Shown one piece after another: positions 16,482 to 24,371 of a stretch of 36,039 bases of DNA. Position numbers and translations under genes: made by a program. Numbering within the stretch: position 1 is the first letter of the stretch; every line of letters starts with the position of its first letter. The stretch is from Komarekiella atlantica HA4396-MV6 (GTDB lineage: Bacteria > Cyanobacteriota > Cyanobacteriia > Cyanobacteriales > Nostocaceae): positions 1-36,039 of the forward strand of contig JAHHHK010000049.1 of assembly GCA_019359395.1 (NCBI GenBank), in the 5' to 3' direction. The notes under the pieces were generated by a model. It ran no database searches, was not told the DNA's origin, and was given only the letters and a program-made list of their open reading frames with translations.

Positions 16482-16637
16482 ATGAATGAATAACACGCAC
16501 TAGTTGAAAAGCTGCCAGAACCTCAACTTCTTCAAGAAGTCGGGGATCTAAATCAACCTAGCTCATCCCGCGCTGCCCAAATTGCCTCGCGATACTCTCC
16601 AGCGCACTCCTCACCCGTCGCCTCGCGCCAAATGGCT
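16482..16637 (+). pseudogene. DUF2281-like antitoxin remnant with a nonsense codon
   Basis: Reading from ATG at 16482 gives MNE, a TAA stop, then in the same frame HALVEKLPEPQLLQEVGDL, which resembles the N terminus of DUF2281 proteins (often antitoxins: LLEKL..LP...QQEVLDF). After about 25 residues the match is lost, and a TGA ends the frame at 16637. The TAA could derive from a CAA glutamine codon. Small size makes the assignment tentative. Confidence 0.35.
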
Positions 16638-16943
16638 TGAAATTGGCTACTCCCAAGGCAAATTCAGCACCTCGGCGTTATCGGAAATAATACCCAGTTC
16701 ATTGCTGCTGTGCTGGTTTATTTGATGAGTAGCTTATTTGGATAATTCACGCAGAGACGCAGCGGAAAGTCTGAGCGGAGCGCAAAGTCTGATCAGAACT
16801 TTGTAAGAGAGGTTTCCTCCGAACAGAACTTTTCCAAGACAGAGACGCAGAGAGGAAGATTGAGTTTTGTTAATTCCTGCAAGTTGGTATGATTTGGGTT
16901 TGTGTGGCTTATCAATTTACTCAAATTATTACCGAATTGTTTC
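16638..16943. other. intergenic region with Nostoc-type interspersed repeat
   Basis: No gene seen before the ATG at 16944. The part 16745-16860 carries interspersed repeat words shared with 27440-27620, for example GCAAAGTCTGAGCGGAG and CAGAACTTTGTAAGAGAGG. Confidence 0.6.
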
Positions 16944-18071
16944 ATGCTGCCAGTTATTGAAAACATTGTATTACGTCAAATGGCTTCGGGCGATCGCCTA
17001 TACTTACAACTATACAAATTCATCGGCGCTCAACCCGGTAAAAAGGTTTACATTCAATCTAATCTACACGGTGCAGAGATTGCTGGTAATGCTGTTATTT
17101 ACCAACTAATTGAGTTTTTGCTAACTCTAAATAATACTGATTTAACTGGAGAAATTTGGCTAGTTCCTGTTTGTAATCCAATGGGTACAAATGAACGCGC
17201 TCAGCATTTCTCTCCTGGGCGGTATTGTGTTTACGAAGCCAAAGACTGGAACCGGATATTTTGGGACTACGAAAAAGAAGCTAATGATTTAGTAGCTTTT
17301 ACTAAATCTCAACTTGATATTGATAAAGAGGTCGTTCGACAAAATTATCTAACTCTAATTCAAGAAAAATTTGCCAAACTTATAGAAAAAATTAATTCTC
17401 CTATTAGCGTACCTTACACTGAAAAGTTTCGCTATCAATTACAATCTCTAAGTTTAGATGCGGACTACTTAATTGACTTACACAGTTCTACAAATCAAGC
17501 GTTAGACTACCTTTATTACTTCCGTAATCGAGAAGACAGTGCAAAATCCTTCTTGTTGGATTTCGGAATTTTACTTGATAAGTATGATGGGGATGCTTTT
17601 GATGAGGCGTTTATTAAACCTTGGTTAGCGCTAGAAGCTTCTTTTAAAGAGTTGGGTAGAGATCTTAGGTTTGATATAGAAGCTTGGACGCTTGAATTAG
17701 GAACAGGAATGCAAATGAATCCTGATTCAGTTTCTAAAGGTGTACGCGGTGTGAAAAACTATTTGGTGCAAAAAGGTGTATTGCAAATCCCTGATTACTC
17801 GCATGACACAAAAACCCATGAAATGACTTTTGCATCCAGCAGCAATAGGAAAAAATATTATGCGATCGCAGGTGGTATGATTCAATCCAGAATTGAATTA
17901 GGTAGCTTAGTAAAAGCTGGCGAAAGACTGTATCAAATTCTCAGTTTTAATAAAGAAGGTAAGTTACCAAGCGTAATTGATGTCTGTGCCCAAGATGACG
18001 GTTTGGTTTATGATGTTGCAACCAATCAAGCTGTGAATGAAGGCGAGTTTGTACTAGGCATTATTAGTTAG
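16944..18071 (+). CDS. succinylglutamate desuccinylase/aspartoacylase family protein
   Basis: A 375-residue zinc hydrolase of the AstE/AspA (M14-like) family. The metal ligands are visible: SNLHGAEIAGN (His42, Glu45) and LIDLHSST (His180). EAWTLELGTG near the C-terminal third corresponds to the catalytic Glu region. The last 70 residues form a biotinyl-lipoyl-like beta domain (AGGMIQSRIELGSLVKAGERLYQI), as in other long members. These enzymes cleave N-acyl groups from amino acids or related amides; the substrate here is unknown. A GTG at 16902 would add 14 hydrophobic residues; the ATG at 16944 is preferred, without a strong ribosome site to decide. Confidence 0.85.
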   Translation: MLPVIENIVLRQMASGDRLYLQLYKFIGAQPGKKVYIQSNLHGAEIAGNAVIYQLIEFLLTLNNTDLTGEIWLVPVCNPMGTNERAQHFSPGRYCVYEAKDWNRIFWDYEKEANDLVAFTKSQLDIDKEVVRQNYLTLIQEKFAKLIEKINSPISVPYTEKFRYQLQSLSLDADYLIDLHSSTNQALDYLYYFRNREDSAKSFLLDFGILLDKYDGDAFDEAFIKPWLALEASFKELGRDLRFDIEAWTLELGTGMQMNPDSVSKGVRGVKNYLVQKGVLQIPDYSHDTKTHEMTFASSSNRKKYYAIAGGMIQSRIELGSLVKAGERLYQILSFNKEGKLPSVIDVCAQDDGLVYDVATNQAVNEGEFVLGIIS

Positions 18072-18094
18072 GTTTAACCTTTTTCTTTGTACGG

Positions 18095-18182
18095 GCAGTT
18101 CGTTCAAGTAAAGCCACTGCCTTGCGGGGGTTCCCCCCGTTGTGGCAAGTGGCGCGGGAAACCCGCCCACACGGCTGCCCTC
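18095..18182. repeat. structured GC-rich intergenic repeat
   Basis: Nested inverted repeats: GCCACTGCC with GGCAAGTGGC as outer arms, CGGGGGTTCCCCCCG inside, and then CGGGAAACCCG. GC-rich in an AT-rich interval; a compound REP-like element. It lies between the two convergent genes and could also act as a two-way terminator. Confidence 0.65.
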
Positions 18183-18250
18183 GTCTTTGTGCCTCCGTGG
18201 TGACAAGAATTAATTAAACCACAAAGACACCAAGACACTAAGCACTGACT

Positions 18251-19348
18251 TCAGTCGCCTAAATAAATACCCATACCACGGGCGGTTTTAACCAAAGTAC
18301 CATTGGGATCGACGGCGCTATATTGAGCGATCGCTTCTGTAATTGGTACACTTAATACTCGGCGATTTTGCCATGTTACCATGTGATCGTATTTACCATC
18401 TGCAATCAGATTAACCGCTGCAACACCAAACACAGTAGCAACTAATCTATCTAATGGTGAAGCGGTTCCACCGCGTTGAATGTGTCCTAAAACTGTGACT
18501 CGCGTTTCTACGCCAATATGTTGGATGATTTTATCGGCTAAGTATTCACCAATTCCACCGTATCGAGATTGACCTAAGCGATTTGTAATCGTTACATTTT
18601 CCCCATCTTGGGTACGAACTGCTTCCGAAACAATAATCAAACAATAGTTTTTGCCTTTTTCTTGGCGTTCTTTGATTTTGTGGCAAATGTGATCAACTGT
18701 GTAGGGGATTTCAGGAATTAAAATTACATTTGCTCCTCCCGCAATTCCCGCAGCTATTGCTATGTGTCCTGCATCACGCCCCATGACTTCTAAAATCATG
18801 ACTCGGCTATGACTAGCAGCGGTAAAATGTAAACGATCTAAGGCTTCTGTGGCAATATTGACCGCTGTATCAAAACCGATAGCATGTTCAGTCACGCCAA
18901 TATCGTTATCAATAGTTTTGGGAATACCAACTAGGTTAATACCGCCTTGTTGGGCTAAGCGGCGAAGAATTGCTAAACTACCGTCGCCGCCAATACCAAT
19001 CAAAGCGTCTAACCCTAGTTCATGGTAGCCTGCGATGATTTCTGCTGAGCGATCGCATACACTTCCATCTGACATCGGAAAGGCAAAAGGATCGCCTTTA
19101 TTAGTTGTACCTAACATTGTGCCACCCGCAGTTAATAGCGAGTCTACTTGATCAATTTCTAGCTTTGTGGCTTGCGGCGGATGTGCCATTAATCCTAGAG
19201 TAGCTTGACGAATTCCCAAAACCTCCCAGTCGTAGGTATTCACAGCACAATTTACTACAGCTCTAATGACAGCATTTAAGCCAGAACAATCTCCTCCACT
19301 AGTCAGAATTCCAATGCGTTTGCGTTCTCCCATACCTTTTTTTGACAT
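18251..19348 (-). CDS. pfkA: 6-phosphofructokinase
   Basis: A 365-residue group A phosphofructokinase, which phosphorylates fructose 6-phosphate to fructose 1,6-bisphosphate in glycolysis. Motifs: GILTSGGDCSGLNAVIRA (nucleotide site), GIGGDGSL (120-125), PKTIDNDI (143-150, catalytic Asp region), MEVMGR-type EVMGRDAGH, and LGHIQRGG.ASPLDR. The GGDGS glycine is the residue linked to ATP use, but the Lys in PKTIDND is the one typical of pyrophosphate enzymes; the G-plus-K combination is also known in ATP-dependent actinobacterial enzymes. ATP is therefore likely but not certain. Start ATG at 19348; MGERKR five residues later is an alternative. Divergent from era. Confidence 0.93.
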   Translation of the reverse strand: MSKKGMGERKRIGILTSGGDCSGLNAVIRAVVNCAVNTYDWEVLGIRQATLGLMAHPPQATKLEIDQVDSLLTAGGTMLGTTNKGDPFAFPMSDGSVCDRSAEIIAGYHELGLDALIGIGGDGSLAILRRLAQQGGINLVGIPKTIDNDIGVTEHAIGFDTAVNIATEALDRLHFTAASHSRVMILEVMGRDAGHIAIAAGIAGGANVILIPEIPYTVDHICHKIKERQEKGKNYCLIIVSEAVRTQDGENVTITNRLGQSRYGGIGEYLADKIIQHIGVETRVTVLGHIQRGGTASPLDRLVATVFGVAAVNLIADGKYDHMVTWQNRRVLSVPITEAIAQYSAVDPNGTLVKTARGMGIYLGD

Positions 19349-19394
19349 TTTAATCCAAATATATTTAGTAGTAGATTAAACTTAAGCCAGGGTT

Positions 19395-19620
19395 AGTAGT
19401 AGATTAAACTCAGCAAAAGTTCTTTCTGTAAATGCCAAAGTAATTTTATGTTTGTTTTGTGTCTAAAAACAAAACAAAGTTGTCTCAGCTGTAAAATATA
19501 AGTGTAGAACCAGTAGTAGATTAAACGTAAGTAAAAAGCAATCCCCGAAAATATAGGGTGATTTTATGCTTGTTTCGTGTATAAGAAAAAACCAAGTTAT
19601 CCCAACTGTAAAATATGAGG
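19395..19620. repeat. tandem duplication of the pfkA-era promoter region
   Basis: Two copies, 117 bases apart, of a segment that begins AGTAGTAGATTAAAC (19395 and 19512) and continues with TTTTATG(T/C)TTGTTT(T/C)GTGT and (A/C)A(G/A)CTGTAAAATAT. A third copy of the first 15 bases is at 19367. In the first copy TTTGTTTTG (19451-19459) and CAAAACAAA (19470-19478) form a hairpin; the second copy has lost perfect pairing. The second copy runs up to the era start. Confidence 0.85.
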
Positions 19621-20589
19621 GTGGAGCCAAAGGTGACTAGTATTGATAATTACAACTTCTCTTTTTCAGGAGAAGTCACAATTCCCCAGGCTCCTCCTGA
19701 ATTTAGATCAGGTTTTATCGGCATTATTGGGCGTCCTAATGTCGGTAAATCTACCTTAATGAATCAATTGGTAGGGCAAAAAATTGCGATCACATCACCG
19801 ATAGCACAAACTACACGTAACCGTTTGCGCGGTATTTTAACTACACCAGAGGCGCAGTTAATTTTTGTAGATACACCAGGAATTCATAAACCCCATCATC
19901 AATTGGGAGAAGTTTTGGTACAAAATGCCAAAATTGCCATTGAATCTGTAGACGTAGTGTTGTTTGTAGTAGATGGCTCGGTAGCTTGTGGCGCAGGCGA
20001 TCGCTATATTGCCGATTTGCTATGTCGCAGCAAAACACCGCTGATTGTCGGTATAAATAAAACTGATCAACAACCTCAAGATTCTCAACTTATAGATGAG
20101 ACTTACGCTGAAATGGCTAAGTTTCATGAATGGGAAATTGTGAAATTTTCTGCAAAGACTAGTGCAGGATTGCCGCAACTTCAAAAATTATTAATTGGAC
20201 ATTTAGAAACCGGGCCGTTATACTATCCCCCTGACTTGGTAACTGATCAGCCAGAACGCTTCATTATGGGCGAATTAATCCGAGAACAAATCTTATTGTT
20301 GACTCGTGAGGAAGTGCCTCATTCAGTAGCGATCGCCATTGACCAAGTAGAAGAAACTCCCAGTATTACTCGTGTACTTGCAACTATAAATGTCGAACGT
20401 GATTCCCAAAAAGGAATACTAATTGGTAAAGGTGGATCGATGCTCAAAGCAATTGGTAGCGCAGCTCGTGAACAAATCCAAAAATTAATTGCTGGCAAGG
20501 TTTACCTAGAACTCTTTGTCAAAGTCCAGCCTAAATGGCGGCATTCTAGAGTAAGTTTAGCAGAGTTAGGCTACCGCGTGGAAGAATAG
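19615..20589 (+). CDS. era: GTPase Era
   Basis: A 324-residue GTPase needed for 16S rRNA maturation and 30S assembly. G1 GRPNVGKST (39-47), G2 around TTRNR, G3 DTPG (86-89), G4 NKTD (148-151) and G5 SAK (179-181) are all present, followed by the KH RNA-binding domain with GKGGS (270-274) and the C-terminal VKVQPKWR..... LAELGY tail. Start: ATG at 19615; GTG codons at 19621 and 19633 are possible alternatives, and the N-terminal 30 residues are poorly conserved, so the exact start is open. Its upstream region is a tandem duplication shared with pfkA. Confidence 0.96.
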   Translation: MRVEPKVTSIDNYNFSFSGEVTIPQAPPEFRSGFIGIIGRPNVGKSTLMNQLVGQKIAITSPIAQTTRNRLRGILTTPEAQLIFVDTPGIHKPHHQLGEVLVQNAKIAIESVDVVLFVVDGSVACGAGDRYIADLLCRSKTPLIVGINKTDQQPQDSQLIDETYAEMAKFHEWEIVKFSAKTSAGLPQLQKLLIGHLETGPLYYPPDLVTDQPERFIMGELIREQILLLTREEVPHSVAIAIDQVEETPSITRVLATINVERDSQKGILIGKGGSMLKAIGSAAREQIQKLIAGKVYLELFVKVQPKWRHSRVSLAELGYRVEE

Positions 20590-20664
20590 GAAAATTAAAC
20601 AGTTGTTATTTGTTATTGGTCACTTGTCATTGGACAAATGACCAGTGACAAAGGATTAATAAAA

Positions 20665-21342
20665 ATGTCTCCAAATACTGATTATCCTTTAAATTTGCCT
20701 GCTAATGCTCCCCCGTTGCGGGTGTTGATTGTCGAGGATGATCCGATGATGCAACTGGGACTAGAGCAATCGCTCATGGCCCATCCCCAATTAGAAATTG
20801 TTGGACAAGCAGAAGATGGCTATTTGGGAGTCCAAGCAGCACTGCGACTGAAGCCTGATTTAGTTGTGATGGATATTGGATTACCACGACTCGATGGGAT
20901 TGCAGCGACACAGCAAATTAAGGCTGCACTACCGACAACTCATGTAGTGATGCTAACATCCCATACAACAGAGACAGAAATTATCGCTGCACTGTCTAGC
21001 GGTGCAGATGCATATTGTATCAAAGGTGCAAGTGTAGAAAGACTATTGAGTGCGATCGCCGCCGCCGTTGATGGAGCAGCCTATCTCGATCCTCAAATTG
21101 CTCGACGAGTAATTGATAATCTTAAACCGCCTTCACTTACTAGCAACGCTGCTAACTTGTCTGGGCGTGAATTAGAAGTATTGAAACTCATGGTAGACGG
21201 GTTGAGCAATCCAGAGATAGCCCAAAAACTCTATCTCAGTCCCAATACTGTTAAAACTCACGTTCGAGGGATTATGAACAAACTAGCAGTTGATGATCGC
21301 GTACAAGCAGCAGTTGTCGCGCTCCGTTCTGGTTTGGTTTGA
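20665..21342 (+). CDS. NarL/FixJ-type response regulator
   Basis: A 225-residue two-domain regulator. The receiver has the acidic pair in LIVEDDP, phospho-acceptor Asp70 in VVMDIGLP, MLTSH with the switch Thr/Ser, and Lys120 in AYCIKGAS. The C-terminal LuxR-type helix-turn-helix is LSGRELEVLKLMVDGLSNPEIA... LSPNTVKTHVRGIM.KL. It binds DNA after phosphorylation by a partner kinase that is not encoded nearby. An ATG at 20638 would add nine residues, but that part lies in a TTGGTCACTTGTCATTGG-type intergenic repeat, and AAAGGA precedes the ATG at 20665, which is preferred. Confidence 0.9.
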   Translation: MSPNTDYPLNLPANAPPLRVLIVEDDPMMQLGLEQSLMAHPQLEIVGQAEDGYLGVQAALRLKPDLVVMDIGLPRLDGIAATQQIKAALPTTHVVMLTSHTTETEIIAALSSGADAYCIKGASVERLLSAIAAAVDGAAYLDPQIARRVIDNLKPPSLTSNAANLSGRELEVLKLMVDGLSNPEIAQKLYLSPNTVKTHVRGIMNKLAVDDRVQAAVVALRSGLV

Positions 21343-21650
21343 TCTGAGATCTTGCACTTCTCACAACAACCGCCTAGGAATGAATTCCAAGGCTAATAGC
21401 TAAAGTCGTCTAAAGACGACTGGTAAAGGGTTTTAGTCCATGTAAGCGTAGACTTGAATTACGAGCCGCTGCAATTTCTTACAGGACGGATGAGGGTGTT
21501 AATTGAAAATAGTGCAAGTTATCAGTTTGATTAAACTTGTGTACTCTTCTCAAACACATTTAAACAGTTGAGGGCGCACAGATGTGCATCCTCGCTAAAG
21601 CCGATTTATTTGTTGCAAAGTTTTTTGAAAATGATCCAGTTAAAAGAGAT
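21343..21650. other. intergenic region with hairpins
   Basis: No gene. A perfect hairpin AGTCGTCT-AA-AGACGACT (21404-21421), part of a repeat common in Nostoc genomes, lies after the response regulator and may help termination. A second imperfect hairpin is at 21570-21593 (GAGG..GCACA / TGTGC..CCTC). Confidence 0.6.
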
Positions 21651-21875
21651 TTAAAAACTATTGGGGTCTAAATTAACAGGAAATAAAAAAATTTCCTTAC
21701 CTGCTAACTTCGCTTGGTGATATAGCACAATTGCTTTTCCCAAGTAACAATATTTGATTGGAACCCACCCATCATTGTAAAAATAGACTGTCACTCGGCT
21801 CATTGCAGACTGTTCCATCGGCAGTGGAATGTGCCAGGACGAGTCCATAATTTGAACCTTACCTGTCGAGTCCAT
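21651..21875 (-). CDS. small protein of unknown function
   Basis: A 74-residue protein (65 if the second ATG is used). It reads MDSSWHIPLPMEQSAMSRV..YFYNDGWVPIKYCYLGKAI, with aromatic residues spaced as in a compact beta-rich fold, and ends FPVNLDPNSF. No family recognised, no signal peptide or membrane segment. Two nearly identical start modules exist, at 21875 and 21848, each with an AGGT(G/A)AGG ribosome site, because of a 27-base tandem duplication. The coding look and the ribosome sites make it a probable real gene. Confidence 0.6.
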   Translation of the reverse strand: MDSTGKVQIMDSSWHIPLPMEQSAMSRVTVYFYNDGWVPIKYCYLGKAIVLYHQAKLAGKEIFLFPVNLDPNSF

Positions 21876-21894
21876 GCTTTGAACCTCACCTATA
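21841..21894 (-). repeat. 27-bp tandem duplication of ribosome site plus start codon
   Basis: On the minus strand AGGTGAGGTTCAAAGC ATGGACTCG is followed at once by AGGTAAGGTTCAAATT ATGGACTCG. Both copies (21868-21894 and 21841-21867) contain a purine-rich ribosome site 8 bases before an in-frame ATG, so the gene has two starts nine codons apart. Confidence 0.85.
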
Positions 21895-22044
21895 TTAGGT
21901 ATATTTACTCTGACTTATTTAGAGTAGTTCTCGCAACTATCATAAGTAATAAGTTATCTCATTCTTATGATTAAGCTGAACTTTTCCCCGTATAGATGTA
22001 CTAAACACACGAAAAAGATTACGAGTTCATTAGCAATATTCAGC

Positions 22045-22743
22045 CTACTCTGTGTCTCCAGAAGCGATCGCATCTAATTTCTGTGCATCAAGTATCGTAA
22101 TCTGACCACCCCGACTATAAGCAACTACTGAGTTAATACTTTTAATTAAACGCACGCATTCTTCATAAGTAATCCCGCTACTCCGAGCCATCCGGTAGTA
22201 AGATAATTTGACTTTTAAAGATGTACCTTGGGGACTTGATTTAGTTCCAAATTCGGTAGCAAAATATTGAATTAATCTAGCAAGACGAACAATAGCTCTT
22301 TCAGAAACTAATCCGTGAACTGTTTCATGAAGTAGCTGAATCCGAGTGTTAAAAATCATCAGCATCCGTAGGGCAATATCAGGATTCTGTTGAATAGCTT
22401 TTAATAAAGCATCACGCTGGATAGTGAGAATTTCACAATCAGATTCAGCGGTTACAGTCGCCGGAGAAATTCCATTGCCTAATAGAGCCGGTGCAGCAAA
22501 AATTTCACCAGCAGTCAAGGCGCGGAGAATAGTTTCTTTTCCTGTTGCTGCTGTTTTGGTAACTTGAATTGAGCCACTAACAACAGCATATAGCTTTGCT
22601 GGTAAGCGATCGCCTTCGTGCAAAATAATCTCCCCTTTAGGATGATGTTGCACCAAAGTGTGAGGTTGCAAACTTATTTGATCTGCTGTTTCTAAACCTG
22701 CAAACACGATAATTTGTGAAAGTTGTTCAAGGGATGCCTGCAT
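22045..22743 (-). CDS. Crp/Fnr-family transcription regulator
   Basis: A 232-residue regulator. The cyclic-nucleotide-binding-like jelly roll spans about residues 10-130 (GEIILHEGD.....YAVVSGSIQV, ILRALTAGEIFAAPALLG, ATVTAESDCEILTI). The long C helix follows, and a winged helix-turn-helix ends the protein (LSYYRMARSSGITYEECVRLI). The typical cAMP phosphate-binding FGE..AL..... R(T/S) set is replaced by IFAAPALLGNGISPATV, so cAMP binding is doubtful. It lies 15 bases downstream of the amidase gene on the same strand, so the two are likely co-transcribed. Its ligand and target genes are unknown. Confidence 0.87.
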   Translation of the reverse strand: MQASLEQLSQIIVFAGLETADQISLQPHTLVQHHPKGEIILHEGDRLPAKLYAVVSGSIQVTKTAATGKETILRALTAGEIFAAPALLGNGISPATVTAESDCEILTIQRDALLKAIQQNPDIALRMLMIFNTRIQLLHETVHGLVSERAIVRLARLIQYFATEFGTKSSPQGTSLKVKLSYYRMARSSGITYEECVRLIKSINSVVAYSRGGQITILDAQKLDAIASGDTE

Positions 22744-22758
22744 AAGGCTAATTCGTAA

Positions 22759-24156
22759 TTATGTTGCAAATGCTGGACGATGTTGAATCCAAGGTTTAGC
22801 CGCTTCAATCTGTGCCGCTAGGCTGATCAGAGTAGCTTCGGCGGCTGGTTTGCCAATTAGCTGCACACTAATGGGTAAACCATTACTATCAAAACCTACA
22901 GGAAGTGCGATCGCAGGTTGTCCAGTTGCATTAGTCGGCGGACAAGGAGCAATCCAGTGAATAATATTTTGAAATGTCTCTTCTAAACTTAGAGAAGCCC
23001 ATTCTCCCACCCGAATCGGTGAATGTAAATAAACTGGCAAGACTAGCACATCTACAGTATCGAAAAACGCCACAATTTGCCGTGCCACTACCTGCATTTG
23101 GGAAACCGCCTGGAGGTACTCAGCAACCGAACCTGTTCGTGCCAAAAGCCAACGATTCATCGGCTGTAATATCTCAACTGGAATTCCTGATGCAGCTACC
23201 CCAGCTTGCCAAACGATTTGAAACGGTTCAACTAAACCGCTGAAATCTGGACATTTTGCCTCAACTTTATGGCCAAGTTGTTCTAATAACTGGACTGTTT
23301 GCAAAACACCTTGCTGACAGTTGGCATCAGCTTCACCTAAAGGAGGGATGCTAGTAGCAAAGGCAATTTGCAGAGTATTGGGTTTTTGCTGTGTGGCAGA
23401 CAAAAATGATGATTCTGGATCTGGTAGCCAATAAGGATCTCCGGTAACGTAGCCAGATATTGCATCCAAAAGCGCAGCAGCATCAGCGACAGTACGAGCT
23501 ATTGGCCCATTAGTAGCAATTCCGGCAAGGCGATCGCCTACAGGTGCTTTACTGACTCTTCCCCGTGATGGCTTAATTCCCACCAAACCACAACAAGCCG
23601 CAGGCCCCCGAATCGAACCACCACCATCAGAACCTTGAGCGATCGCACACAATCCAGCGGCTACGGCTGCGGCTGCACCGCCACTAGAACCACCGGGTGT
23701 GTATTCCAAATTCCACGGATTTCTGGCTGGGGGAAATCCCATCGGTTCACTGTAAGGAAGCGAACCTATTTCTGAAGTTGCAGTTTTACCGAGAATAGTA
23801 AACCCAGCTTGCTTAATCCGCTCTACAATCCCGTCATTATAGTTAGGGATATTGTTCAGTAATACTGGATTTCCGTAAGTACAAGGCACACCCGCTACAG
23901 CGTTAAGGTCTTTAATGGAAATCGGCACACCAAAAAATGGTGGTAGTTCTGAGGTAGTCGTGAGAGTTTCTGTTTTGGCTTTGGCATCTGCGATCGCCAA
24001 TTCTGCCATCACCGTAAAATAACTTCCCAGTTGGGGATTTAAGCGCTCAATCCTTTCTAAATATATTTCCACCAACTCTAATGGCGACACTTCCCGGCGA
24101 CGGATTAATTGTGCCAACTCTAATGCTGGGGTAAAAACTAAGTCAATTTCATTCAT
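22759..24156 (-). CDS. amidase (amidase signature family)
   Basis: A 465-residue amidase-signature enzyme, the second in this window. The triad is Lys82 (VPISIKDLN), the GGSSGG cis-Ser loop (155-160) and the nucleophile Ser181 (DGGGSIRGPAA). The C-terminal part reads TGQPAIALPVG....LPISVQLIG, typical of the general amidase/GatA-like group without GatB/C partners. It probably hydrolyses small amides; the substrate cannot be told. ATG start at 24156. It is followed closely by the Crp/Fnr gene, which may regulate it. Confidence 0.88.
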   Translation of the reverse strand: MNEIDLVFTPALELAQLIRRREVSPLELVEIYLERIERLNPQLGSYFTVMAELAIADAKAKTETLTTTSELPPFFGVPISIKDLNAVAGVPCTYGNPVLLNNIPNYNDGIVERIKQAGFTILGKTATSEIGSLPYSEPMGFPPARNPWNLEYTPGGSSGGAAAAVAAGLCAIAQGSDGGGSIRGPAACCGLVGIKPSRGRVSKAPVGDRLAGIATNGPIARTVADAAALLDAISGYVTGDPYWLPDPESSFLSATQQKPNTLQIAFATSIPPLGEADANCQQGVLQTVQLLEQLGHKVEAKCPDFSGLVEPFQIVWQAGVAASGIPVEILQPMNRWLLARTGSVAEYLQAVSQMQVVARQIVAFFDTVDVLVLPVYLHSPIRVGEWASLSLEETFQNIIHWIAPCPPTNATGQPAIALPVGFDSNGLPISVQLIGKPAAEATLISLAAQIEAAKPWIQHRPAFAT

Positions 24157-24371
24157 AAGTTAGCTAAATAGGTAGTTTTATCTTCCTCTACAACTTTGCA
24201 ACTTAAATTGTTACTTTAGCAGGATTTCCGGGAACTATAAATCTATCGCTCCTGAGATTTATTAATTAGCTAGGATGCCTAGCTTCAACAGGCGTGGTTA
24301 CGCTATAACCTCGCTGCATAGACATTTTAATTGTTCCGCATAAACTTTCAACAAATCCCCAAGGGATATTT

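Noticed and set aside
16239-16496. Minus-strand frame of 85 codons with MLTMNIA heptads as a transmembrane protein gene
   Set aside because: The frame is a by-product of a 21-bp repeat that is open on both strands; no ribosome site and no homologous domain.
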